In this document: positions 18,098-26,299 of the stretch, one piece after another
How the letters are laid out: each line of letters opens with the position of its first letter
Numbering within the stretch: position 1 is the stretch's first letter
NCBI GenBank assembly: GCA_016839515.1
Contig: JAEOUE010000044.1
Coordinates: forward strand, 1 to 33,401
Direction: 5' to 3'
Length of the DNA stretch: 33,401 bases
Source: Candidatus Hodarchaeum mangrovi
Lineage (GTDB): Archaea; Asgardarchaeota; Heimdallarchaeia; Hodarchaeales; Hodarchaeaceae
The notes under the pieces: generated by a model
Told to the model about the DNA's origin: nothing
The model's input: the letters and a program-made list of their open reading frames with translations, nothing else
Database searches by the model: none
Position numbers and translations under genes: made by a program

Positions 18098-18922
18098 ATG
18101 GCTAATCAAGAAGAAATAACTAAAAAAGAAGAACCATTAGTTGAAATTAAAAGAAAAATCATTGTTGACTTATGGCGTACTCGTTTACATGGAGAAATTA
18201 TTGGAATAAAGCAAAAAGAAGAATATATGGCAAAGTCGAGACAATTCAATCGAGATCTTGAATTATTTGGTGAAGTAAAGGAGGAGAAAAATGGCGAAGA
18301 AGAGACAATTGGTTATGTGGGATATCGTCAAGGCTTATGGGACGAAGAACAGGATAAACTAAATCGTCGCTTAGTCATAAAACTCTTTTCAAAAAGCATG
18401 TATTATCAAGGAACTATTGAAGAGCTGATTGGTAGAGAATTTACACGATCTATTTCAGCACGAAAAGATTTTCCATGTTTCACAGTATTATTAGATAATC
18501 ATGATTATCTTATCTCAGTAAATAAGACTCGTGGAGGGATATTTGTTCCAGAATGGTTTGTTTTCCGACTTACTACCGAAAAAGGATTGATTCCCATAAT
18601 ACTAAAACATAAAATAGGCCCAGGAATAGACTATCGCGTAGTTAACGCCATAGGACAGAAACAATTTGGTATGATTGATGGGAAAAAGTTTGACATTGGA
18701 GGAAAGTTTGTAATCACATTAAAAGCTAAAGAAGACCTTTTGGATAATAATATAATTAGAACGCTGATTTTATTCGCTGCTTCGTTGAAATTCCATAAAG
18801 ATATTTATGATAAAATCAAAACAGGTGTCAAGAAAATGAGAAAAGGAGAATGGGAAGGTCCTACACTCTCAAATGAGGAGCTCTTACTTCTTCGAAATCC
18901 AAGGGCTATCTTAAGAAAATAA
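18098..18922 (+). CDS. Unknown protein, possible tubby/LURP-one-like fold
   Basis: A 274-residue soluble protein from the ATG at 18098 (a TTG at 18086 would add four residues). The N-terminal half is charged and helical, with YMAKSRQFNRDLELFGEV. The C-terminal half contains beta-rich stretches, including YRVVNAIGQKQFGMIDGKKF and DIGGKFVITL, that resemble the V-D-x-x-G / I-x-G-K-x-F pattern of tubby C-terminal-like (LURP-one, scramblase) domains. This resemblance is weak and should be taken as a suggestion. The TATA box position indicates leaderless expression. No functional context is evident. Confidence 0.75.
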   Translation: MANQEEITKKEEPLVEIKRKIIVDLWRTRLHGEIIGIKQKEEYMAKSRQFNRDLELFGEVKEEKNGEEETIGYVGYRQGLWDEEQDKLNRRLVIKLFSKSMYYQGTIEELIGREFTRSISARKDFPCFTVLLDNHDYLISVNKTRGGIFVPEWFVFRLTTEKGLIPIILKHKIGPGIDYRVVNAIGQKQFGMIDGKKFDIGGKFVITLKAKEDLLDNNIIRTLILFAASLKFHKDIYDKIKTGVKKMRKGEWEGPTLSNEELLLLRNPRAILRK

Positions 18923-19100
18923 CACATTCAAATTTAGATAAAATTTATTTCAATATCTAATTAATAAGCTTGAAGGGAGATCCTTCATTCTTTTTTTATC
19001 TCACATATTATCAAACATGAATACAAGGAATCAAGATCAAACAAATCAAATAGAGAAAATTCTTTTAATAACAACAAAATAGATGATAATCAAAGACAAC

Positions 19101-19244
19101 TTATTGCCCGAACCAATTATCCTCGATTATATCATCCATCGACCATTCACGGAGGATATCAGATATTGCTCTATGTATATATCTTTTACCAAAGTTTAGA
19201 GCAGACCTTATTAGACTAGGCATAATTTCGATTTGTTCTTGCAT
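19101..19244 (-). CDS. Small 47-aa candidate protein
   Basis: A short frame encoding 47 residues, starting MQEQIEIMPSLIRSALNF and ending DDIIEDNWFGQ. GTGAGGGG lies just upstream of the ATG, and a TATA-like TTTAAATAAA on the minus strand at about 19271-19281 predicts a leader of roughly ten bases. The central part (SALNFGKRYIHRAISDILREW) can form an amphipathic helix and the C-terminus is acidic. No family is recognised. Promoter, ribosome site and balanced composition support a real gene. Confidence 0.45.
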   Translation of the reverse strand: MQEQIEIMPSLIRSALNFGKRYIHRAISDILREWSMDDIIEDNWFGQ

Positions 19245-19471
19245 GTAAACCCCTCACTTGATATCTGGATTTAATTTATTTAAAGCTAACTAATTGGGTA
19301 TCTATTATTTCTTCTAACGGATTTTTTATCAATGATCCTTAGATTTTTTAAAAGTTCTAAAATAGGATTTTGCATTAGCAAATAGTAATTAATTCTAACA
19401 ATAACTATTAAAGGGATTAAATGGCATGAGACAGTTATATTCACTTTAAAATTCATCATGAGGAATTTTAT

Positions 19472-20107
19472 TTGGAATTATATTTCATACGTCATGGAGA
19501 AAGTACTGCAAACCAAAATCAGCTTTACCAGGGTTGGACGGAAGTTCATTTAAGTGAGATAGGGCATGAGCAAGCAAAAAAATTATGTGATTATTTCCTA
19601 AAACAAAAAATCATGTTTGACTCTATTTATTCTAGCCCACTCCTTCGAGCATCCGAAACTGCCTCTCATTTACTACCTTGTACATTAGAACCTAATATTA
19701 ATTTAAGAAAAGGATTAAAATCGATAAATGTAGGCCAATGGAGCGAACTACCAATTGACTTTGTGAAAAAAGAATTTAGAGAATTATATCGGATTTGGAA
19801 GACTGAACCCAAAAGATTTCAATTTCCTGAAGGAGAATCTGTTTATGATGTTTTAAATCGTGCAAAATCAACCTTAATTGATATTATTTCTCATCAATCA
19901 ATGACAAGTCGTATCGCAATTGTCTCTCATATGATAACAATTAAAGTTATGGCAATGTGGATGCTTCAAGAAGACCTTGATAAGATTTGGGATCCACAAT
20001 ATTCAGTTCCCAATACTGGTCTTATTTTATTTACTATTCGTGGAGAAAAGAATGAGGGATTTATTTTTTCACGTGAAAATCTGGAAAGTCCAATCCCTCA
20101 TCTATAA
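19472..20107 (+). CDS. Histidine phosphatase family protein (PGM/CobC-like)
   Basis: A 211-residue phosphatase. The N-terminal FIRHGES motif supplies the phosphorylated histidine (H8). IYSSPLLRASETA carries a conserved Arg, FPEGES near residue 130 is typical of the family, and VSHMITIKVM near residue 151-160 holds the second histidine. The start is TTG at 19472; GAGGA about 8 nt upstream supports it, and the RHG motif lies at the expected distance. Members include phosphoglycerate mutases, alpha-ribazole phosphatase (CobC) and broad phosphatases. Cobalamin is relevant to the regulator at 7221, but the gene is far away and the assignment to B12 assembly is not supported by sequence alone. Confidence 0.85.
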   Translation: MELYFIRHGESTANQNQLYQGWTEVHLSEIGHEQAKKLCDYFLKQKIMFDSIYSSPLLRASETASHLLPCTLEPNINLRKGLKSINVGQWSELPIDFVKKEFRELYRIWKTEPKRFQFPEGESVYDVLNRAKSTLIDIISHQSMTSRIAIVSHMITIKVMAMWMLQEDLDKIWDPQYSVPNTGLILFTIRGEKNEGFIFSRENLESPIPHL

Positions 20108-20369
20108 TATTAATTCTCAAGAAGCTCTCTTTAGAAAAAAAAGGGGTAATATGTTTTATACGTTTCTTTCACATATCTATTGAATGTTTGTGATAAAAAT
20201 ATTCAATATTAAATCCTTTTAAATTAATTCTATAGTAATGATATTGTCAATGAGGAAATTTGCTATTAATTGATCATTATTTGTAACAAATTATTTAAAA
20301 AGTTAATAGCTAAAAAATTTTGTAGCTGATTCAAAGTTAAAAATGACATATATTAAATAAGGGAGAATA

Positions 20370-21554
20370 ATGATTGCCGAAATAAAACCTAATATCTATA
20401 TGTTAAGAACGCTAGACTGGGAACGACGTCTATTTGATGAACTAATTCCTCTACCTGATGGGACAAGTTATAATGCTTATTTGATTAACGGAACGGATCG
20501 AAATGCGTTGATTGATTCATCTGATATCAGAAAAATTGATCCTTTCCTCAATGATTTGCGTGAATTATCCTTAAATAGACTGGATTACGTCGTGGCTAAT
20601 CATGCTGAGCCAGATCATTCAGGAGCTATCCCAGCTGTTTTAGAATTATACCCTGATGCAAAAGTTGTTTGTACTGAACAATGCAAAGATATATTAGTCG
20701 ATTTACTTCATATTCCAACTGAAGCATTTCATACGGTAACAAATGGGAGTACTCTTGATTTAGGTGATTTTACATTAAAATTCATCGTTGCACCATGGGT
20801 TCATTGGCCTGAGACTATGTTCACATATATACTTGACAAAAAAATACTCTTTACTTGTGATTTCTTAGGAAATCATATTGCTTCAAGTGAGATTTACTCT
20901 TCCAATGATATTCGAGTATATAACGCAGCAAAACGATATTACGCAGAAATAATGATGCCTTTTAGAAGGATAATTGAAAAGCATTTGAATATTATAATGA
21001 ATTTAGATCTTGATCTCATAGCTACCAGTCATGGACTGATCTATAGTGAACCAGATTTTATCATTAATGCCTATAAAGAATGGGTATCTGATGGTGTGAA
21101 GAATGAGGTTGTAATCCCTTATGTCTCGATGTATGGCAGTACGGAGAAACTTGTGAAATATCTAGCAGAGGGGCTAATTAAAAAAGGAATAAAAGTAAAA
21201 CCATTCATGTTAACTGCTACTGACATAGGTGAGTTGGCAATGGCACTTGTTGACGCTGCCACGATTATCATTGGTTCACCCACGGTTCTAACTGGGGCAC
21301 ATCCAGCTGTTATCTATGCTACATATCTTGCTAACTTGATACGACCTAAAGCTAAGTATGCAACTGTAATTGGTTCCTATGGCTGGAAGGGAAAACTTGT
21401 AGATCAGATTGTAAGCTTGTTACCTAATCTTAAGGTTGAATTGTTCAAACCCGTTGTGATTAAAGGTAAACCAGATAAAAAAGATTTCCAGGAAATTGAT
21501 CGGTTAATAAATGATATAACCTCTAAACATCAAGAATTAGGACTATTATCATAA
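20370..21554 (+). CDS. fprA: FprA-family A-type flavoprotein (diiron O2/NO reductase)
   Basis: A 394-residue two-domain protein. The N-terminal metallo-beta-lactamase-like half binds a diiron site through H78-A-E80-P-D82-H83, H145 (WVHWPE), D164 (CDFLGNH) and H221 (TSHG). The flavodoxin half begins near residue 245, with the FMN phosphate loop SMYGSTE. Such proteins reduce O2 to water or NO to N2O; in archaea some use F420H2. No rubredoxin domain is attached. GGGAGA lies just upstream of the ATG. The M24-fold gene follows 58 bp later on the same strand. Oxygen protection agrees with the oxygenase gene elsewhere in the window. Confidence 0.94.
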   Translation: MIAEIKPNIYMLRTLDWERRLFDELIPLPDGTSYNAYLINGTDRNALIDSSDIRKIDPFLNDLRELSLNRLDYVVANHAEPDHSGAIPAVLELYPDAKVVCTEQCKDILVDLLHIPTEAFHTVTNGSTLDLGDFTLKFIVAPWVHWPETMFTYILDKKILFTCDFLGNHIASSEIYSSNDIRVYNAAKRYYAEIMMPFRRIIEKHLNIIMNLDLDLIATSHGLIYSEPDFIINAYKEWVSDGVKNEVVIPYVSMYGSTEKLVKYLAEGLIKKGIKVKPFMLTATDIGELAMALVDAATIIIGSPTVLTGAHPAVIYATYLANLIRPKAKYATVIGSYGWKGKLVDQIVSLLPNLKVELFKPVVIKGKPDKKDFQEIDRLINDITSKHQELGLLS

Positions 21555-21612
21555 ATTTTATACATTTATATGAGTTAAAAAAGAAAAAATTAACCAACCC
21601 AGTGAATTTAAG

Positions 21613-22740
21613 ATGGAAGTTAAATTTGATAAACAAGTTTTTGGAAAACGAGTAGAAAAATGTACAAAACTTATGAAAGCTGAAGATTATGTTGTTCTAT
21701 TGTTAACCAAACCCTCAAATATGTATTATTTGACAGGCGATGGACGATTATGTGCTTATACTATGATTACTGCACAGGGTCAGGTTGCAATTGGAGTACC
21801 AGAAACAGATGGAGACGATGTACAGGAATTAGCACACTTCGATAACCTTGCTACTTTTAAAGACGAAATTGGAATGATTCACTCCATAGCTGATTTCTAT
21901 AAACATTTTGAGATCAATAAAGGAGTTGTGGGTTTAGAATACACTTTCCTGACCAATTCGATGCTAGGTATGATGACTCATCCACACGCTAAACCGGATG
22001 CAGTAATAGTCAAAGATTGTACGAAAATTATGTCTGAAATGAGGATGGTTAAAGAACCTATTGAAATTGAATTGATGCAAGATGCTGCTAGAATTGCTGA
22101 TATTGGTATGGAGGCTGCAATAGCTTCGATTAAAGCTGGAATGACAGAAAGCCAAATTGCGGGAGAAGGGGAATATGCCATGCGTCAAGCTGGTGCTGAA
22201 GGCTTTTGGCGTTCCTATGTGGCGAGTGGAGTTAGAACACGAATTGCTCATGGGATTCCAACTAATTATAAGGTTAAACATGGAGATATTATAATCATCG
22301 ACCTTCACCCAATTGTAAACAACTATTCTTCGGACATTTGTAGAATGACTTGTGTGGGAAAAGCATCAGTAAACCAAGTTAGAGCATATGAGACATACTT
22401 AGAAGCATTGCAAAATACTATAGCAAAAGCTATAGATGGAGTAGGAATGGTTGATCTTGAACAAACACTTCACGGTGTAATACAAAATGCTGGGTATGGA
22501 AATAACATCTTTGGCCCACCCATTCATGGTATAGGAATAAATTTCGAAGAAGCGCCTTTACCACCTGGTCACGCCTTCTTTCATGGTGAAAAAGCTCCTC
22601 CACCATTGGTAAAAAACATCCCTATTGCTATTGGTAACTGTGGTATCTATACCAAAGATTGGGGTGTACGAATAGAAGATACTGTGGTCGTTGGTAAAGA
22701 TAAACCATTGATTCTAACAACTTATCCATATGATCTATGA
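21613..22740 (+). CDS. M24 (pita-bread) family protein with altered active site
   Basis: A 375-residue protein with an N-terminal creatinase/prolidase-like domain (~1-145) and a C-terminal pita-bread domain. By comparison with methionine aminopeptidase/prolidase, ligands D230, D241, H305 and E355 are present, as is H213 (AHGIP). The Glu of the usual EPGIY block is Asn (GNCGIY, N342), and the second catalytic His of HE-x-P is Glu (FEEAP, E312). This argues against ordinary metal-dependent aminopeptidase activity and for a divergent hydrolase, as with creatinase-like members that lack metal. It may be co-transcribed with fprA. The substrate is unknown. Confidence 0.85.
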   Translation: MEVKFDKQVFGKRVEKCTKLMKAEDYVVLLLTKPSNMYYLTGDGRLCAYTMITAQGQVAIGVPETDGDDVQELAHFDNLATFKDEIGMIHSIADFYKHFEINKGVVGLEYTFLTNSMLGMMTHPHAKPDAVIVKDCTKIMSEMRMVKEPIEIELMQDAARIADIGMEAAIASIKAGMTESQIAGEGEYAMRQAGAEGFWRSYVASGVRTRIAHGIPTNYKVKHGDIIIIDLHPIVNNYSSDICRMTCVGKASVNQVRAYETYLEALQNTIAKAIDGVGMVDLEQTLHGVIQNAGYGNNIFGPPIHGIGINFEEAPLPPGHAFFHGEKAPPPLVKNIPIAIGNCGIYTKDWGVRIEDTVVVGKDKPLILTTYPYDL

Positions 22741-22895
22741 ATAGAAATCCAAACATTGCTGAAAAGTTTCTGAAATTAATTTAAGGAGTAATAATACTGT
22801 CAATGGTTAATTTTGCTATAATTTATAGAATTTCATAAATTCCGAATTTATAATATTGATGAAATTATTATGTATTCTTGGTACTTGTGAGGTTC

Positions 22896-23378
22896 TTACT
22901 TTTGCTTTCTTCCTAGTAATTTTGAGACAAATCTGCTCCATAACGACTTTTTAGGTACTATTCCCGAAATATCACCCATACTAGGATTGGATACTACATT
23001 TAACTCTATTAGATCTTTTTCAAAATCTTGGTATTGACCCTCTATAATAATGTCTCCTATTTTATCACTAAATTTTTCAAGAAATCGCTCCATTGCTCTA
23101 TTCAACTGTTCTTTAATAATTTCAGTACCAAAATTTACAGGATTTGCAAAAACTAATATAATTTCCTTTTCTTTGTCGATTTTAAAATCCAGTTTAATTT
23201 CGTTAAAAATAACACATTGTATTTCATCGCCAAAAGACTCCTGTGAATAAGAATATATAGCTGCTAAAAATCCTGTTTGGAGAGAATGATCGGGGTGGAG
23301 TTGACAATAATTACCACCAAAACATTTTCCGAATAAAGGAATTCCACTAGTTTTAAATATGAAAACGTCATCTACCAT
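22896..23378 (-). CDS. Longin/roadblock-like small protein, Asgard type
   Basis: A 160-residue protein with the pattern IFKTSGIPLFGKCF, a loop with a D-x-x-L-x-x-G-F-L-x-A-I helix (HSLQTGFLAAIYSYSQ), FGDEIQCVIFNEIKLDF, and a further strand IILVFANPV followed by an amphipathic helix. This order (strand, helix, strands, helix) fits the profilin-like fold of longin and roadblock proteins that are abundant in Asgard genomes and often act with small GTPases. The last residues (LWSRFVSKLLGRKQK) form a basic amphipathic tail that might touch membranes. GGTGAT lies 5 nt before the ATG. No GTPase gene is in the window. The family call is by pattern only. Confidence 0.62.
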   Translation of the reverse strand: MVDDVFIFKTSGIPLFGKCFGGNYCQLHPDHSLQTGFLAAIYSYSQESFGDEIQCVIFNEIKLDFKIDKEKEIILVFANPVNFGTEIIKEQLNRAMERFLEKFSDKIGDIIIEGQYQDFEKDLIELNVVSNPSMGDISGIVPKKSLWSRFVSKLLGRKQK

Positions 23379-23893
23379 ATGACATCACCATGTTTACATT
23401 TGTATAATTCTACTCAAACGATTTATTACTAAAAGATTCCAAATTTTCCCTTAAGAAAGGTTAGTTAATAAATAACTTTATTAGCTTGCTGATTGGAAAT
23501 CGAAAAAAATGTAAACATTTATTTCTGTAATTTATATCCCAAATATGTAGAATAATATATATAGACTCATTCAAATAATTAAATGCCCCTAATTATATTG
23601 AATAGAATTTTTAATACATCCAATATCTTAAAGGAAGCTCTTTGTATTATGTTTTCATTTTTTGCTCCATCTAGTCTTCAAGATTTGCTTAAACGTTAAA
23701 AATCAAATATAAGGATTATTTCGAGGCATTTAGAAATGTCATTTTATACAAGATGCAGATCTTAATCATTAGCCATTTGAAATAAAGGATTATCAATTGT
23801 TTCTCTTGCCTTAAAAAAAAATTAGATAAAATACAATAAAATATAATTTTAAATGTAAAAGAAATTATATTTGAACAAATGATGTGATAAATT
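23379..23893. promoter_or_regulatory. 515-base divergent gap with an inverted 12-mer pair
   Basis: AT-rich gap between the longin-like gene and the zinc-ribbon gene. ATGTTTACATTT at 23390-23401 recurs as its exact reverse complement at 23507-23518. The first copy is about 12 bases before the start of the longin-like gene, so the pair could be operator sites. Only very short frames are found (for example 16 codons near 23648); no RNA gene is visible. Confidence 0.35.
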
Positions 23894-24418
23894 TTGTCTA
23901 AAATGTACTCTTGTCCAAATTGTGGAGCTTCTATTACTTCAAATGACTTATTTTGCCAGACTTGTGGTCTAGATTTAACTAAAACCCAACCACCTCAGTT
24001 TACAAAATCATCTGATCGAACTAATGAATATAGAGGATATATCCAGATTTTAGGGTATGTTGAAATGGTTTTTGGTGTTCTATCATTAATAATTGGGGTT
24101 TTTGCTGCAATTATTGCAGTTTTTATCCCTATCTTAATGCTTCAAGGTATCGCAGCAGATGATTTAGGATCTTCAACAGAAATAATTGCTGTTTTTGTTG
24201 GAGTTATTGTCTTTATTGTTGCTTTATTGTTTTTAATTTTCGGGATAGCACAAATTGTCTATGGAAGACGTTTACTTCAGCACAAAAGTTCTGGCCGTAC
24301 TGGTACAATGGTTATTGGCGCATTACATTTATTTGATATACCCTTTGGAACCGCTTTTGGCGCTGCAGCATTGTATATTCTAAGTCGACCAGAAGCTATT
24401 GATTTATTTGAAGGTTAG
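23894..24418 (+). CDS. Zinc-ribbon membrane protein
   Basis: A 174-residue protein whose N-terminus is a zinc ribbon (CPNCGASITSNDLFCQTCG) followed by a short polar linker and about three hydrophobic membrane segments. The architecture is common in archaea and bacteria, where the ribbon is cytoplasmic; no specific function is known. The start is TTG at 23894, supported by TGTGAT at 23884-23889 (matching the anti-Shine-Dalgarno end); ATG at 23903 is the alternative. It converges on the PhzF gene with 16 bases between stops. Confidence 0.75.
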   Translation: MSKMYSCPNCGASITSNDLFCQTCGLDLTKTQPPQFTKSSDRTNEYRGYIQILGYVEMVFGVLSLIIGVFAAIIAVFIPILMLQGIAADDLGSSTEIIAVFVGVIVFIVALLFLIFGIAQIVYGRRLLQHKSSGRTGTMVIGALHLFDIPFGTAFGAAALYILSRPEAIDLFEG

Positions 24419-24434
24419 CAAAATTTCATCAGTA

Positions 24435-25340
24435 TTATAAAAAGAAGCAACCTTCAGCTGTTTTTTTTACTGTTCCTCCAACAATTATTTCGGCAAAATC
24501 GCTATTTTGGAATTGACATTCTGCAATTAATTTACTAGGACGATTTAGTTCATATCCTTGTTCCAGAATAATTTTTGATCCTTTTATTTGATCAGAAAGA
24601 ACTTTATTTGCCTCAAGATATGCTGCAATTGGACCCGCTGCACTTCCTGTTGCTGGATCCTCAAAAACACCAGCAGAAGGGGCAAACATACGTACATGAG
24701 CGTGAGAATCATTATGAATAGTCTCTGGGGAAAGAACAACTAAATCTTGGGCTGGAAAATCCTTCAGGGTATCTAATAATAATTCAGTATTTAATCTAAT
24801 CTTCTGAATTATAGCTAATGAGGTGATTGGAACTATTAGATAGGGAAATCCAGTTGAAATGAATTGCATTGGCCATTTATCAGAAATTGCTGTGGGGGAT
24901 ACTCCTAGAACTTTAGCTATAATTTCTTTATCCTTGAAAACTTCTATGAATTGGGGGACTGGTTGATACATTTGAACTTGATCTTTTTCACAAAATTTTA
25001 CCTCAATTGGACCAATTCCCAATTCTAAAAAAGCATGGTTTTCATTAGGTTGTATGACGCCTTGATTTCTCAATACAAATGCTGTTCCAAGAGTTGGATG
25101 CCCAGCAAATGGTATTTCAAGCCCTGGAGTAAAGATTCTTACTTTACGAACACATTTTTTGGTCGTAGAACTATAAACAAAGGTTGTCTCAGAGAAATTC
25201 ATTTCTCGTGTGATTCCCTGCATTTCTTCTTGGGTTAAATCAGTATTAGAAAGCTTCCAAAAGGTTGCAAGTTGATTTCCAGAGAATAAATAGCGTTTAT
25301 CAGTGAAAACACTTGTTTGTATAAAATTTAATGAACGAAT
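24435..25340 (-). CDS. PhzF-family isomerase/epimerase, probable ATT start
   Basis: A 301-residue PhzF/diaminopimelate-epimerase-fold protein. Family blocks are TSVFTDKR and SGNQLATF at the N-terminus, MQGITREMNFSETTFV, FAGHPTLGTAF and, near the C-terminus, GVFEDPATGSAAGP. Typical members run 260-300 residues. The first ATG (25223) would delete the conserved N-terminal strand-and-GNQLA block. In frame upstream there is no ATG, GTG or TTG before the stop at 25371-25373, but ATT at 25338-25340 follows a consensus AGGAGGT by 6 nt and gives (I/M)RSLNFIQTSVFTDK, exactly where the family begins. The reaction is unknown; PhzF homologues act on varied small molecules. Confidence 0.85.
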   Translation of the reverse strand: MRSLNFIQTSVFTDKRYLFSGNQLATFWKLSNTDLTQEEMQGITREMNFSETTFVYSSTTKKCVRKVRIFTPGLEIPFAGHPTLGTAFVLRNQGVIQPNENHAFLELGIGPIEVKFCEKDQVQMYQPVPQFIEVFKDKEIIAKVLGVSPTAISDKWPMQFISTGFPYLIVPITSLAIIQKIRLNTELLLDTLKDFPAQDLVVLSPETIHNDSHAHVRMFAPSAGVFEDPATGSAAGPIAAYLEANKVLSDQIKGSKIILEQGYELNRPSKLIAECQFQNSDFAEIIVGGTVKKTAEGCFFL

Positions 25341-25973
25341 AACAAGACCTCCTGCATTATCATTAAGATTTTAATTGCTGATTTAATTTTCTTTATTATC
25401 TTAATAGTTCTGGGGCGAGTTTTTCTTGTGATTAGATATAGTAGTTTATAATTCAATACTTCAATTATAGGAAATCCTTCACCCAATAATTAAGCATTAA
25501 ACTTCTTAGTTTTAATTACTGCAGTAATGGTTATATTTTTATCGTTTTTTACTATTCTTGTTCCATATAAAAAAACTATCTTTTGATTAATCTTTTTTCT
25601 CGTTAACTTGAGAGATATAACGGTTATGTATTATCCTGACCATGATAATACTCACATTCTTTCATTATTTAATTAGATCATGAATTAATTGAGAATCTGA
25701 GTTAATTTGCATTAGAAAAAATGACTTCATTCCTGGCTATTATAAATAAATGTAATATCCCTCTATCCCCTAGATATAATTTACAAGCTTTAAATTTCTT
25801 TTAGTTTAATATCCATCGTTAAGTGTAGAAACTGCGCCCTCTCGTACATTTAATCATTGGAATCAGACATTGGAATATTCTCTTTTTAATGTAGTCTTTT
25901 TTTAGACTACTTTTATATAGCAATTGATTCGTCCATTCTTTTATTAAAATGTAAGAGAATTGGAGTTTTTTCG
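25341..25973. other. 633-base gap; hairpin and short direct repeat only
   Basis: AT-rich stretch between the PhzF gene and the first peptide gene. GTAGTCT (25891-25897) and AGACTAC (25904-25910) form a 7-bp stem with a T6 loop, followed on the plus strand by TTTTAT; it may end the leftward peptide transcript or be an unrelated fold. CATTGGAAT occurs twice, at 25855 and 25868. Frames of up to 27 codons exist without supporting signals. Confidence 0.4.
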
Positions 25974-26126
25974 TTAATCTATTGCTGGAGGGGCTACAGC
26001 GGGGTTTGCACTAGCCAATGATGAAGATAGGAATAACATTATTAGTAGAAATATGATTGGAAGCAATTTCCAGAATGTTAATTCCACATCGAATGATTTA
26101 TTTCTTATTCTTAAAGTTTTTTCCAT
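25974..26126 (-). CDS. Small secreted-peptide precursor candidate (P1)
   Basis: A 50-residue precursor. The N-terminus is MEKTLRIRNKSF (basic and polar), then FWKLLPIIFLLIMLFLSSSL forms one hydrophobic helix, followed by ASA and the tail NPAVAPPAID. LASA before Asn fits a signal peptidase I AxA site, so a 10-residue proline/alanine-rich peptide could be released. AAGGTGA lies 5 nt before the ATG, an excellent ribosome site. The gene is divergent from the regulator at 26300 with 173 bp between starts. The second regulator at 28990 has an analogous partner. A pheromone role by analogy with Rgg/SHP or PlcR/PapR is inference; a small membrane modulator is the alternative. Confidence 0.72.
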   Translation of the reverse strand: MEKTLRIRNKSFDVELTFWKLLPIIFLLIMLFLSSSLASANPAVAPPAID

Positions 26127-26299
26127 TTCTTTCACCTTATTTCTGTTTTTTTTAGTTTTGGTGTTTAGAGTCGCCGTTCCTATTCATCTCAAATTTTGCG
26201 GATTGGTTCTCTAGACAAAATTTACGTATTTAACAGCTAACTTTAAATGTTATGGTGGTAGATATCAAGCTACAGCACACTGTCAGACTGTGATTTAAG
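26127..26299. promoter_or_regulatory. Divergent promoter region of P1 and regulator R1
   Basis: This gap has to drive both genes. TAACTTTAAATGTTA at 26238-26252 is an imperfect palindrome around a TTTAAA TATA-like core and would place the R1 start site near 26271. ACTGT recurs at 26279-26283 and 26287-26291, just before the R1 GTG codon. The P1 ribosome site AAGGTGA occupies 26132-26138 on the minus strand. Confidence 0.4.

Noticed and set aside
19472..20107. Assignment as alpha-ribazole phosphatase CobC linked to the B12 regulator
   Set aside because: RHG and second-His motifs are common to the whole histidine phosphatase family, no cobamide gene is adjacent, and the regulator is 11 kb away.
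25722..25805. 27-codon frame MTSFLAIINK... in the gap after P1
   Set aside because: No ribosome site, no hydrophobic helix plus tail pattern like P1 or P2, and no promoter signal.
25891..25910. Hairpin as an intrinsic terminator
   Set aside because: The T-rich part follows it only on the plus strand, where no gene ends just upstream; on the minus strand no T tract follows. Kept only as a noted hairpin.
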